DNA of 64,000 nt from Plecoglossus altivelis (lineage: Eukaryota; Chordata; Actinopteri; Osmeriformes; Plecoglossidae), in NCBI GenBank assembly GCA_036571765.1, contig BROE01000012.1, positions 10,919,422 to 10,983,421 of the forward strand, given 5' to 3'. The notes under the pieces were generated by a model that worked only from the letters and a program-made list of their open reading frames with translations, ran no database searches and was not told where the DNA came from. How positions within the stretch are numbered: position 1 is the stretch's first letter; the number at the start of each line of letters is the position of its first letter. A program made the translations under genes and the position numbers. Shown piece after piece: positions 45,391 through 58,338 of the stretch.

Positions 45391-45810
45391 AGGGGAAAGT
45401 GTGAGTGTGTGTGTGTGTGCAGGAAGGAGAGGTTGAGCGAGGTCGATACAAAGAGAAAGAGAAAGAGAGAGAGAGACGGGAAAGACAGACAGAGGAATGG
45501 AGAGAGGATAACAGACTGTCAAGGAGAGCGAAACGACAGAGTGAATGAGTGAAACGGTATGTGGGAGATGGGCACTGTCAGGGAGACCTGCTCGGGCTGT
45601 GATTGCTGTCAACACGGGGAGAGAAGGGAAGGAAAGGAAAGGGGGGGGGAGAGAGGAAAGAGAGAGGCGAGAGAGGAGAGAGCTACATGAGAGAGACTGC
45701 GAGCATCTGAGATAAGGAGCGAGAGAAACAGACAGAGATAAAGAACGAAAGGGAGAGCAACAGAGAGAGAGAGAGAGAGGCAGGAGGGAGGGAGCAAGGG
45801 AGTGAGGAAG
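45391..45810. repeat. Purine-rich low-complexity zone
   Basis: AGAG/GGGA-rich DNA with a short TG run at about 45405-45419. Minus-strand Leu-Ser-Pro frames (45304-45849) arise from this composition. Confidence 0.75.
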
Positions 45811-46490
45811 AGGGAGAAGTGCACAACGCAGCGTGACAGCGCGGGTCAAAGCACCAGAGCTACCCCCCGGGACGCCAAAGGCCAGCCAATCAGCATGCCA
45901 GGAAGCACAGCGGCTGGGCCTGTGATGGCTGATGGAAGCTTACACAACAGACCAGCGCTCAACATACAGCACACATCTGCCTTACTATCTACCTGTGGGT
46001 AATACACGCCTGTCATACAACGGTTATTTCATAATTCATCGAATATTTCTTTCTGTCATGACCACACGGAGCCGCGCGATGTTTGGAAACCGGAAGAGTC
46101 AGTTTCTTGTACAAATCTGTGCTGCTATCCTAACAGCTCCAAACACTGTACCTGCTGTATGGTAACACTATTTGTAGAACTGCTTCCAGTTGTGACCCTG
46201 TAGGACTGTCAGAGAGAGACAGGCAGCTTCTCCACACTGTCTTACTGTGTTCACTCCAGCTGTCCATCCCCCATGGTCAAAAATAAATAAATGCTATTCC
46301 CTTGGTGGGTACAAATCTAAAAGCTTTGGTAATCGATTTGGGTCTTGTTTTGACAAAACTGACAACATTGAGTCAACATTCGGAACCTGCCTAGAGAGTT
46401 TTAGTGGGGCTATGACACAGAATCACATAACAATGATAACAGGCTGTTTAAAATGCAAAGTATTAATAACTATCTCCTAGAAGAATACTC
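45811..46490. other. Single-copy non-coding sequence
   Basis: Low-repeat mixed sequence with AT-rich words. Open frame 46247-46480 plus has no recognised domain. Confidence 0.5.
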
Positions 46491-46650
46491 ACTGGTGGGT
46501 GAGTGTCTGGCTGGCTGACTGACTGGTGGGTTAGTGTCTGGCTGGCTGGTTGACTGCTGGGTTAGTGTCCGGCTGGCTGACTGGTGGGTTAGTGTCTGGC
46601 TGGCTGGCTGACTGGTGGGTTAGTGTCTGGCTGGCTGGCTGACTGGTGGG
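46491..46650. repeat. 31-bp minisatellite (five units)
   Basis: Units begin ACTGGTGGGTTAGTGTCTGG and continue with CTGGCTGGCTG. Unit starts are 46491, 46522, 46553, 46580, 46611 and a truncated one at 46642. All spacings are 31 bp except one of 27 bp that lost a CTGG. Minus-strand frame reads as a Ser/Gln/Pro repeat and is not a gene. Confidence 0.95.
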
Positions 46651-46795
46651 GGTACCAAAGCAGATGAGAGGGGCCACTCCTCCCCTCTTGATAGAGCTGT
46701 GTGGTTTGAGCATCTGCCAGTTTCCCCACCCATAGGGGAGCTGGCGGTGGGCTCTTCAAACAGCCTGCGTGTGTCCTCCCTGTGTTTGATCCTCC

Positions 46796-47068
46796 TGGAG
46801 AGGGAGAGAACGGGGGTGGGGGAGGGAGGGAGGGAGGGAGGGTACGGGGGGGGGAGGGTCCAACACAAGCAGGCGCTGAGGCAGGAGTGGCTCGAGTCCA
46901 CCGCTAGACAGGGAGGAGGACAGACAATCCAGAACACTGGACAGAGAGACAGCAAGGGGGTGAAAGTGACAGAGATGGAGGCAGAGAGAGAGAGAATGAG
47001 AGAGAGAGAATAAGAGAGAGAGAGAATGAGTGAGAGGGAGAAGGAGTGAGAGAAAGAACGAGAACGAA
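46796..47068. repeat. Purine repeats: (GGGA)n and GA with AATGAG units
   Basis: GGGA run at about 46816-46858 and GAGAGAGAATGAG-type units at about 46981-47040. Confidence 0.85.
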
Positions 47069-48689
47069 TGAGAAATCTCTATTACTTGACCACTGAGAAA
47101 GAGGAGCAGAGAGAAAGTTGCGAAGGAACATTAATTCAAGGTAACTATGAACATTGTTGGGCTGACACTTAAAGGCATGTATTGGACAATTATCATGCAC
47201 ACAATTACACACACATGCACCAGGGCAGACAGTGAAAAGAAAATGTAAACAAACGCACACAAGCTCTATCCCACGCAAGCCTTATTTTGATTCCATTTCG
47301 ACTACGCGAAGATCAAAACACAACTCAACAAAGGCTAACTTTTTGGGTAATTGACAGGATGCTTGTAAAAAAAAAGGTAGCATAAATAAATGAATACACG
47401 GGCCTTTTGTGTGGTTGTGTGTGAGCATCTGGTATCAAACACGCCAGCACCATGCAGATAAAAGCCATGACAGAAAAATTACAGCCACAATCAGTTACAA
47501 AGCCGATTCCGGAGGAAAGTTACCCGCTCACTGGCATCCAACGGCAACCATTTGATTGACAGGTGTAGGTGAGTCCAGGACTATGGAGACCAACAGTCAA
47601 ATGGACAGTAGAACTCACGTTTGCACCCTGAGGTTGGGTTTAAACATTTAGTTGTGTCAATATGACATGGGATCTCACCCTGTGATCTTCAAAGGTAGTG
47701 AGCTGAGATCCCGCCTGGTTGAAACAGTTGAGGATTGTTTGGGATAATTGGAGCGGTTTTAGTACCCTTGTCTCCCACCGACTTGACACAAAAATTACTT
47801 AGCAGTAACTCATGTCTGTACACCAGCATTATGCTAAAAGTCAACATGTAAAATGTGCAATATATACTATGAGGGTATATAGACCTAAGGGTTACACCAA
47901 CGGCGTGGAACAGGAGAGAGACACTATGTAGAAAATGGCGGTATGAAGGAGGAGAAATGGATGGTAAGATAGCAAGAGGAGGCCCGAGGTGACCAAGGGG
48001 GGAAGACAGACGGTCTCTATGGTCTACAGCTGCTTCCGTACCGTGACGGTGGGGGCGGGCGGGGGGGGGGGGGTGGTACTGGAAAGTGAACATGAATCAT
48101 GTGTGGAGGGAGATTATATCCACAGCGTTTCGTCTGGCGGCGGTGTATTTCTGTTCACGGCGTACCACGTGATCCCTCATCTCTCTCTTGGCGTGTTGAT
48201 GGGGCGGGCGGGGGGCGGGGGGCAAGGGGGATTGGGGGGTGGGTGGCTGGGAACGACGACTCCTCCGGCCCCCCTGTAATGGGCGCGCAATTGAATCAGG
48301 TGTCTGGTCCTCTTAAGGAAATTAAGTTGTCGACGGCGCGGGGCCACTTAATGAGAGGCAGGCCTGTGGACAGTGACGAATGAGGGGGTGACACCGCAGA
48401 GCGCAGAGCGCCGAGGCCCCCACCACATCCACGTCCGTGCCTGAACATGATTTTTCATACAGGGACCCACCCCCACCCCCTTGCCATCCCCCCTCCCCAC
48501 CCCCAGACTCTCTCACACAGCCCTCCCTCAACCCGCCATGCGAATGTGCATACCACACACACACACACACACATTCACACACACAAGCCGACTAACCCCG
48601 CCCCCCCTCTTGTTCCCTGTGTGGTTATTACGAGCCGTTTATTTGGACATAGATCCCAGGGAACGATGACAGCTAATAAAGAAGGAATC
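47069..48689. other. Single-copy non-coding sequence with small repeats
   Basis: Mostly mixed sequence. A G run at 48061-48073, G-rich DNA at 48197-48243, C-rich DNA at 48460-48510 and a CA run at 48555-48573. No gene recognised. Confidence 0.45.
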
Positions 48690-49010
48690 TGCTTAACATG
48701 TGTTTCGACAAAGCAGCACATCTTTGAATACAGTCGTTATTCCTTATTGATAGATTTCTCCCTCTGCCTCGTCTCAGATGCATTTGCAGAAAATGCTCGG
48801 CTTCACTCCAAATGGCTCCCTGCAAATATCACAGGGTGGACTTGTTTTCAATGGTGCTCGTTCATCTTATCATACTCTTTAATAAGGCATTATGACAGGT
48901 CTCGAACCGGTCGTAGATTCATTAAGATACACTGTTCCACAATGACATGCATGACTCTCGCCATCTTTAATCTCTGCAGCATCGTCTAGCAGGTTAACAT
49001 GGAAGAGTTT
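48690..49010. other. Candidate conserved non-coding block
   Basis: Repeat-free island with even composition (TTTGAATACAGTCG, GCAAATATCACAGG, CTTTAATAAGGC, CATTAAGATACAC). It lies inside a 180-codon open frame (48447-48989 plus) that has no recognisable domain. Enhancer-like by eye. Confidence 0.33.
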
Positions 49011-49099
49011 ATCTTGTCTGCATGGCCATTTTCTCTCCTAAAAATATGAATCCTTTGTGTGGATGAGATTCGTTTTTTCACCTTGTGGACTATCAATGT

Positions 49100-49186
49100 G
49101 ATCCATATGAATACGTAGATCCATATCAATATGCAGATCCATATCAATATGCAGATCCATATCAATATGCAGATCCATATCATATA
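49100..49186. repeat. 18-bp minisatellite (five units)
   Basis: GATCCATATCAATATGCA repeated at 49118, 49136 and 49154 without error, with a diverged first unit at 49100 and a truncated last unit at 49172. Each full unit carries ATATGCAGAT, close to a POU octamer. Confidence 0.97.
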
Positions 49187-50874
49187 GTGTGAGTGAAAAG
49201 CTCAGCAGATGTGTCACCTAACTACATTATCCAAACCTCCAAAATGGACTCCTTCACAGGGGACAAGAAAGCTGTTCACAAGCTACCGTATCCCCAACAG
49301 TTTGTTCAATCAATGCCTCCACATGGGAGAGGGAAAGGGAGAGCGTCGCAAAGGATTGATCAATCTTGCCCGCAAATCAACTGGGATCGAGTGATCTCAT
49401 TTGCACCCGATGGCTTCTGGGATTCTCGCAAACAAGATCCCTGGCGGTCTCTTCCGAAGGCTGACAGATAAATGTGATCCACGGGTTCGTAGGGTGTTTT
49501 TTTATATCCCGTTTGGCATCACAGAGAGACTTGTCAGACAAACGCTGCTCGCAGGTTTGTCTGCCCCCATACAGAACACTGGAACACACGACCTACAGAC
49601 TGGCTCGAACCACATTCAACACCGACAGATCCTGGTCCATCGTCGACTTGAAGCCCATCAAAGATGAGACAAACCTACTTTTACTTTGCGTTGAATAATG
49701 ATACAGATAACTGTGTGGACACGTTCAGGCATCCAGGGGGTTTCTCTAGATCTGCTCTGCTGGGAGAGGCCACCAGGGTGAGTTCCATGTTCACGTATGC
49801 CCTTTAAAGTTGGGCAGCAGTGGGCCGGACCGACGCAGACTTGCATTAAATTGCGTGGATGCAGGCCCTTGCTGCAACCAAGATCACTGGGAGCGCTGGA
49901 TGTAGAAACGGAGGGGCTATGACCGACCACAGCCCTCCTCCCCTCTCTTCTTCTTCTTCTTGCTCTCTGTCCCAGTTGATTTGAACGTGGGTATGAATAA
50001 TTGACCCCGGAGTCTGGGCTCCTGTCTCATTACTGGGGGTGGAAGTGTCGGCCAGGGTTTGTGATGCTGGGAGTGAGAGGGGTGGATCCAGGACTGTCCA
50101 TCCAGGCAAGACCTGGCATACCTTCTCTCTGACCACCACGGTCGTGGTTCATCTTTAATGGGTAGGGAGGGGGAGAAAAAAAGAGACTTCATCCATCCTT
50201 CTCTCATCCATCCATCCATCGAGCTCCAGCTCACATTCCATCATCTGCTGTGTAGGTGTGTGTGCGCGTGTGTGTTGGGGGGGTATGTAGAAGCACGTCC
50301 ATGGTTGGCTGACAAGAATGGAAACACTCCTGATGTCTTTGGGGACTACAGCAAAAGTTTGTAGGAGATCACTGAACTTATGTGGATAAGGTGGTGAGAA
50401 TGGACTCTGACATGCAGAGGATGGGTCTGGAGGGACGTTTACAATTCCAACTCCAAATGCGTAGAGAATGCCTGTGGGTTTGGCACGTGGAACGACTGTC
50501 TTGTTTGGCCTCAAGACTTTCTTTGGAAGTTGGTAAAGTCAATAGAGAACCATACAGGTTTTACAGCAACAACAAAAAAAACTACAGCCTTAAGGTGATC
50601 CCCCCAAAAAACTTGACGGTACAACCAGTCCAACTTTAACAAACTCTCCAGCTGTCAAAACAAAAGATGCCACTCACTGCTAATGGAGACAAGACATCCC
50701 TGGTCAAATAACTTTACAACCCTGTACTGCTAAAGTAGTTTATCCGTGTGTGTTTGGGCTGTGTGTGAACGTGTGTGTGAGTTCCCATAGAGGAAAGATG
50801 GAGAAGGGCAATTGGGTGAAGCCCCTGAAGGGAGATGTGTGGGGGGGGAAAGGTAAAACAATGGCTGCCTGCAG
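49187..50874. other. Single-copy non-coding sequence
   Basis: Low-repeat DNA with several open frames of 60-120 codons on both strands, none recognisable. Small TTC (49948-49960) and CATC (50199-50220) runs. Confidence 0.45.
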
Positions 50875-50889
50875 CCCCCCCCCCCCCCC
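50875..50889. repeat. Poly-C tract (15 C)
   Basis: Fifteen consecutive C. Confidence 0.9.
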
Positions 50890-53189
50890 GTGGCTTCACG
50901 CATCAAGAGGAGGCCTCCTGTCAGATCGCCTCCCTGCAGAGAGATCTATGGGACGCAAAAAAGGACCACACGAAAACGCAGCGCCCGCAAATGGGAAGCG
51001 ACAGTATGGATTACTGCGTGATGAGCATCCTAACCGGACAGAGACAGGGGATGGATGGGGTACGAGCCTAGGTCGGGGTGGATGGAGGTAGGGCGGCTGA
51101 CGGAGGGAGTTTGTGTGTGTGTGTGTGTGCGTTGAAGTGGAAGGGAGGAATCATCAGAGCTTGTTCCTAGACGTTTCATCGGCCCTAGTGGAGCATTATG
51201 GGAGGTGAAAAACAGAGAGCTGTCACAGTGGTTCCACAGTGGTTCCACACAAAAAAAAGGGTTGAAAAGAAAAAAAAACTGAGGGAGAAATGGGAGAGAA
51301 AGAGAGAGACAGAGAGAGATATAGATAGGTCTCTGTGTTTGAACTGAGAGTAAAACGCCGCAAAAAATGGTGGAGTTGGCATATTTACACCGCCGGCCCG
51401 CGCGGGGGGATTGCGTATGACGTTTTTATGTCACCCGTTTGACAGCATCATCTCTCTGTGGCTTTTTGAAGGTTCCCCCCTCATTAGCCGGGCTGGGGCT
51501 CCATTTAACACAGCTTTGAGTCTATAAAGACAATAGCTGCCAAACCTCAAGGCCTTTAGTGAGAACAACAAAGGCGGCGGACACAATCAAAGTGTGTCAG
51601 TCCCGTTCCACCCCATTTTGAGTGAGGAGTTGCCCGCTTGTACCACTGACATTTACATGACAACCAAATAACCCCTAAATGGCCCAGAGTGGACGTGTTC
51701 ACAAAAGTGCAAAGCACAGACTGCACCTACGAGGTCTGGGTAAATTGGCCAGAGAGCAGAGTAATAACATGGGTAGCATGTGGTAGGTATGTAAATCAGC
51801 TCCATTACTGGAGTTCATAAGCTTTAGTATTGTGAGGTTGCAGGGGTTTTTTCTTTCAAAGTTTGAAATGCATATTCCTATTGTGACTTTGTCTGTTGGT
51901 GTCTCAGAAGCTGAATGCGCATTACAGATCCACACTCGAATCCCAGCACAATCCCAAAAGTCTGTGTTTTTTACACACAACTTCCTGTTCCCAAAACAGT
52001 CCCTGTTACACAGCACAGCAACATATGTCATGGAGTTGATTGCTAGCTAGCGGCTGCAACATGTTTAGAAAACGATCACAGTTGTATGGCAACAAACAAA
52101 TCAATAGCTAAGTTGGTAAATCAATTTTCCTCAGTTGAAAAAGCTAATTGAGATATTTCATATGTTTCTCAGTATCTTAGTATCAATCTCCTTAACATGT
52201 TGTTAACCTTATACACATAATGAAATGTTTCGATTGTAAACTATGAGAGTATAATTTCTGTTCAGCCGGCACTGTTTGTGAGTCAAACAAGATTGCTCCA
52301 ATGGATGCCTGAATTGGAAGTGCACAAACTCCTGTTATTGTGACGGACAAATCCCACAGACATGACACCAATCACAGTCCATGGTGTTTCACTTAGGTAG
52401 CCTTTAGCGGTCGCTCAGATGGAAGACTAAAGAGATCCCAGCGAAACAGGAATACAAGGGATTCACTCTACTGATCCAGAAGAAAAGCAATTACATACCC
52501 AGTAAAAGGTCCTATTTCAGCCAACTCCCCCCCCCTCCCCCCGCCCCCCCACACACACTTTTTCTAAATTTTCTCTGCGTTCTTTAGATCTGTTTGGAGC
52601 ACAACCACAACCTGCTTTCGTTTTGCAGCCTCTCCTGTCTCGTGAAAGCAAAGTATTTACCCAGCCCTCTCCCTAAAAACAAGCCTCTTCATCTGGGTAA
52701 AGCCCCGGCCCTCCTACCGACCGACAACACCGAGAGCTCCCACCAAACACAAGTATTAGGATCCAACCAAACACGCAGAGCGGAGGGCGCTGATGCACCT
52801 CAGATCGGGAGGAGAGATATTGAGCTTGATTAAGAAGGGAAACAAACCCAAGCCCTCAACCAAACACAAACACTCAGCGCACTCCAGTGAGCGGGCCCCC
52901 CAAAGCTAATGTGTGGGGCGTAGACTACGCGTGCTCGTGAGGAGGCAAGATGAAAAACAGCAGCTTTTAAAAGGGGAGAGATCTTCCTCTTGTTTGTCTG
53001 GCTGACATATTTACACAATTATGTGCGATTCTTGAAGCTGAGCATCCAAGATTTCTTCTTCTCGACAAGTCAAAATATGTTTGTTTGTTTTTGTGTTTGT
53101 TTTTCCTCTTTCTTGCATTTTTACTCATACGTCAAGTTGATGAGGTGAGAGAGCGAGGCAGAGATGCTATGGGCTCATGCCAAGCTGAG
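50890..53189. other. Single-copy non-coding sequence
   Basis: About 2.3 kb with few repeats: a TG run at 51113-51129, A runs and a GA patch at 51249-51322, and a C-rich patch at 52528-52554. No gene, RNA or transposon recognised. Confidence 0.5.
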
Positions 53190-53660
53190 AAAGGGGTCGT
53201 TGTGTTTCTGATGGAATGTCATACAGAATGAACCCTGCTAATATTGTTCAGTAACAATTAGAGAAAATGGAGATTGTGTGTCAGCGATCTAAAGTGATTA
53301 TGAATATTGAACCGTGATTACAGAGGATTTTTTCACCGATAGGATTTCTGCAGAGGGACAATAAATGTTATTCATGCAGAATTAACGACACCCCCAAAAA
53401 AGTCTGCCCTTAAACTTATATGGATTCTTACAGCGTGATTACAAATGTCACACTTCTGATATCTGTCCAGTCATTTTATTTACAGGTGCAAGTGTCACAG
53501 GCACATAATGAAACAGCCTGTACAATAACAGCATAATAAAATATATTATACATGGTATAATACTATGGGCAATTAAAATCATTTACACAAAAGGACCACA
53601 TAGCCCTTATACATATTCACTAATGCCCTGAAAATCATAGGAATCACTAAGTCTCTACCG
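53190..53660. other. AT-rich block, possible minus-strand 3' UTR or conserved element
   Basis: AT-rich, repeat-free. On the minus strand an AATAAA word lies at 53475-53480, followed downstream (lower coordinates) by GT-containing sequence, as at some polyadenylation sites. Upstream on that strand no coding exon is visible. Confidence 0.25.
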
Positions 53661-55626
53661 GTGTGTCTCTGTGGCATTGGGGCTGTACAATGGCACTTTT
53701 ATCATATGCTTACTGTGCGCCGGCCCACTCTCTCTTTTAAGAGCTCGATCTTTTGGCCCCTCAATCATGGAGCATATTACTCCTCTGTCAGAGCAAAGCA
53801 CTTCCTAACGACGGAAAGGCCAGCTGGGACCGAGGGAGGGCAGGGAGGCACACGCATTAACATAATAATCCAACTGTGCTCCCATAGGCCTCCGGGCCAG
53901 ACAGCATATTAGGTGGAGGGTCCTTGCCCCCCCCCCCACCACCACCACCACCCCTGTGAAGGTCCTCGCAGAGAAATAAAGCAGACTTTCCTCCATGTGG
54001 CCTGTCACACTTCCTGTTGAAGTGGCTGTGGGCCGACATGCTGCTCCACGACAGGACGGAGCCACGACTTGACATGACTACGTTTAGCGTGCGCTCTATG
54101 TAACTCCTCTGAACGTCTTCTCAAACGTCGACAGTTGTTTGTAGGCGTGACGTGCCATCAGCCAATCGAATACTAAACCCCCGTCCAACACAAACCCTCA
54201 ATCTAACTAACTCTGGATATGTTGGATTGAAAATAGGACAACGACCGGCTCAGCTGCTCTGTGAATCCAATCCCAACACAAAACAGCTCAGTCCACTGAC
54301 ACTGCCTCCTAAGCCTAGGAAGCATCTCCTATTTACTGAAGAGAAATGTAGAGAGACAGCAGCTTTGAGGGGGGGAGAGACCGATGGTGAGGGAGGGGTG
54401 GGGGGTGAATCACGTCCTCCCAGGGGCATCGGCTTGGGAGTGTCAAAAGAATGTGCTGGGCCCTGTGATCTTTCGCTCTCGAGTCCCCTGGCACCACGTA
54501 TGACCGCACATCTCTTCTCCCGAGCGAGGCGCTCTGCTCCCCCAACCTCTGTCAAAGGCTCTCCACCGACACAAGGCAGCCCCACGATACACGTCTGCAG
54601 GCCAGAGGAGCACCAAAGCCAGCCCCCAAAACCTAGACAAGTCATAAACAAGGGGGGGAAAAAGGGCCACGGTTTTGGCCAATTGGAACTTGGCTTTGGT
54701 CCAACCTGGTTCTGCAACCTGATGGTGGATGACTGGCGGGTGTGCGTGTGGAGATGTATAGACAACAGCTCCTGCATGAGACTCTAGCAGGCGGGGCACT
54801 GTGCGGGAGGGTGTTAGGTGGGAGACATGCACCTCCTGCTTCTCTATAGTCGAAAGCAGAGCCAATGTGAGTGCCCCACTGACTGGCAGTGTAAGACTGT
54901 CAGTAGTCGGGTTGAGGTCCTTTATAAAGACTTCTACTATCAGCCCACAGTCTAAGAACACTGGAAGAGGAGGAGGAATGGAGAGAAGGGAGGACAAAAC
55001 CAAAAAAAAGGAAAGAAAAAAACATGTGGATCAAGCAGCAAGGTAGCAGCGAGGTAGGCCTCCCCCCCCCAGCCCCCGCCCCCACGGGGAGAGCTCTCTA
55101 ATTGGTGGAAAGGGCAGCCTGTCCGTGCCCGCGTGCGCTCTCAGATCTCTCCCAGGACAGCCCAGGCAACGTGCCAATTACTGCCAATTGTTGGGCCCAT
55201 GGTTGAAATGTGGACAGTTGTCCGCCTGGAATAAGGAGCTAAGGCCCACAGATATTTCTGCTAATGCCATCCAGAGAGGAATCGTACAATAAGAACACAA
55301 CCACAGCCTGGCCTGACTAAATCACCTACTGTTTGAGTCCATCAATTCAATTTGTCTTAATTCTAACTGGTTCCCATAGAAAGACACTTTTTAGGAGATG
55401 GTCCAAGTACCATGGCATGGTTAGATGTCAGGCTGTTTTTAAACACTCACGGCTGCACACAGAACTGGTCAGCTATTTCAAGCGAGGCCTCGCTAACCCT
55501 AAGTGAAGCTAACTGACAAAACCTGTACTTTTCAAAACGGCCAAGTTCGGTCTGCTCCCCATCATGTTAGGATGGGGGAGAAGACCATTACGGGTCCTGC
55601 TCAACGGAAGGAGAACATATACTAGT
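53661..55626. other. Single-copy non-coding sequence
   Basis: Includes a C run plus CCA repeat (53928-53953). Three overlapping open frames at 54152-55003 (211, 175 and 186 codons) are the longest non-repeat frames in the window, but their products look random, without domains, and they overlap on opposite strands. I do not call a gene. Confidence 0.4.
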
Positions 55627-55676
55627 TCATCCATTATCCATTAGCTGCTCATCACTGTTAGGGTCACGGACAGACC
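55627..55676. mobile_element. Possible fragment of a common teleost repeat
   Basis: TTCATCCATTATCCATTAG and TGTTAGGGTCACGG resemble a degenerate piece of a fish interspersed repeat that I recall as CATCCATTATC followed by CAGGGTCGC. Only about 50 bases are similar, so this is weak. Confidence 0.2.
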
Positions 55677-58280
55677 ACAACCTCACAGCCTGGTGAAAAT
55701 GATGAAAAACAAGCTATTCTCAACATTGGTTCGACTTGAGGTTTAAAACAAGTTGGAATGGTGTGGGGGAGAAAGAAATGGTCATAATTCTTGTTCAACT
55801 AAAAATCACTATAATGCTCTTTAATTGTGTAGGCAAAAATCTTTTCAAAAGAGCATGGTAATTTTACCCTGCTCAATAATTCAACACACATTAATAACGG
55901 CCGGGGCCTGGGCGGACGAGAGAGGCTGTTTTAAGAGTGATGAGCTGCCTCAGCTGGGAGACAGGATCTCACCAAAGCAGTTTCCCCCTCTGACTTCAAG
56001 TTACATTTTAAAGGAAAAGACACAAAAAAATAGAAAGTCCCCGATTTACGATAAAACCAAAAGGTATTGAAGGCTATGTGTAGGTGCAATAGCTGCCAGT
56101 GAAAGCTTCCTTAGTTATGGTGGGGATGAACTAACATGGTTTCCGGGTAAGGTAAAAAGTGAATGTTAAATAGTGAGAAGAATATGTTCATTGTACTGAA
56201 CATTGCACTGAAATATTGCGGTGATACAGTTAGATGGTAAATGTCTTCAATATCAGCCAGACTGGCATTCTGTGCTGTAACATACACAATTACCGTTCAA
56301 ATGCGTGGTGGATGAGCATTCGCTGATTTAATAAAGCATTTCAAATCACAAATTCAACAGTTATTATATCACCATACCTGCTGGAACATGAATTGATACA
56401 TTCCCACATAAATGGGAGCAAAAGTGCCAAAAGAACATCAGATATGCACCACATGTTCTCGGAGTCAAAACAGAACCTAGACACAGAACCTGCTAACTCG
56501 ATTCACCTGTGCTTACACGCTCCTAGCATACTTGTACATAAAGCCATGATGGAACGCCAGAAGAACGACTAAAGAGGTCAACGCGAGAGCTAACGACGAC
56601 GGATAACTGTCACTGCAGGTTTGGAGGAAACCTAACCAGCAAAGACATAGCACATTCAGACAAGGGGCCATGCTAATGTTGATATGAATTTGCATGAACT
56701 ACATGCCGGTCGAAGGCACTCATCTATCCTGAAACGGATTTATAATGAGAAAGAAAAGTGGGGGTTGGGTGTGAAGGTCCCCTTTCCATCAAATACAGAC
56801 ACGAAGCAACACTTTCTATGCTTAATAATTAATACTTGATATAATGCATACATTGCGTCGAAAGGTATACCATCTATAGGTGGAGCACCATTGAACAATG
56901 ACTTTTAAGTGCACTGGAACATGGCAAGGCTGCCGAAATATGCATGAGCGCATGCAAGATGAAGTAAGACTTCTTCGTATTCGCTCCCTTAAAGCCAGAG
57001 AAAAGCAACAAATGTGTTCTCTTGGTAGATTGCTAAACTATTCTTAGTTTCAAAGCCAAGGGTCAACAGTAAATATTTGTGTATTGAACATAACACATAT
57101 GATGGAATACATGAAGGACGCCATGAAAGAAGTGTGAGGCAGGCCGGGACCTGCAGGAGAAAACTACAAAGATGGTTTGTTATACGTTAGGCTCTGGGTA
57201 GCGCAAACCACTGTGTTGAGCAATGGTCAGAGGCTTTAAAAGCTCAGTTCTGTAGGGTGTAAACATCTACCTCGGACTCATTACTCTTGATGTGTTTCAG
57301 AAACTTCCACGCAGTCTTCCATAACTCCCCCTACTACCTCTTCCCCCTCTCACCCTCTACCACATTCCACATGTAGTTTATCATATCGACTAGCGACTCG
57401 TTCATCTTATCGAACATTGCTATTCTACACAAACGTTCAAATGCCTTCAAGTGTAAAGCATCAGCAACAGCGAATTATAAGATATACACATAGAAATGCC
57501 AATGTTATATACTGATTCGGTCCAGTTTAAGCTAGCAGTGGGCTGATCGACTGTAAGGTCTTCTGTTGCCAAAGTTCTGACCACAGCCTCCACACTGAGC
57601 TCTTCCAAGCTCTCCTGTGTGTCGGTACACCCTCTCTCAGAGGAAACAGTGCAGTGTGGCTAAGAGCTAAATTAGCTGACTCCTGTGTTGTTTGTTTGTT
57701 TGTGGAGTAAAGTCGGGAGATGTTGGGAGCCTCAGAACTGCGTGAAAAAGCTGATCCTGCTCCTTCACACGCAGCAAAGGGCCGCATCCGACTTCCTGTT
57801 GTTGACTCGCGGTTGCCGTTTGAGAGAAAGAACGCGGGGGGGAAAAAATAACAAAAAAATTCTGCTGCAGCCTCGGAAAACCTACAGCACTTTCTGCGCC
57901 GAAAGAAAAGAGTTAATTAGAAATACAAATTCTCCCAGATTGTTATTAATGGGAACTGTAGAGTAAGCAACACACATTTTGTGCCCATAAGTAATTCTCA
58001 GGTATCTTTGATCTGGGGCCCATAGCGGATGCTGCTGTGTACCGCTGTCTGGCTTCTGGGAGTCTGCCAGCGCCAGACATCTGGCTACTTTGTTATCATT
58101 GGCTGATCTGCTCCCCAGAGGCCACTCTTGTGACACCAGGCAGAGAGTGTCCTGGCAAGGGAAATTATCAGCACATTTGGAGTGGATTAGAGTTCCAAAG
58201 TGGTCCTCAAATCTCTACAGGGGTCTGGTGAGCCATCCTCCATTGGGGGGTTCCATGGGGGCTTGGTGCTGGGCTATCGT
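55677..58280. other. Single-copy non-coding sequence
   Basis: About 2.6 kb of AT-leaning DNA, repeat-poor throughout. No gene, RNA or transposon recognised. Confidence 0.5.
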
Positions 58281-58338
58281 TGGACCCTTGGTGGTGGGGG
58301 GTGGGAGGGTGGGGGGTGGCAGGGTGGGAGGGGGATGC
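58281..58338. repeat. G-rich tract (GGGTGGGAGGG type)
   Basis: Multiple GGG runs in 58 bases. Strong quadruplex potential on the plus strand. Confidence 0.8.

Noticed and set aside
54152..55003. Overlapping open frames of 175-211 codons
   Set aside because: Three frames on both strands overlap, none has a recognisable domain, and composition does not favour one over another.
57263..57300. TGTAAACATC word with a miR-30-like seed
   Set aside because: The rest does not match miR-30 and the flanks give no 60-80 nt hairpin.
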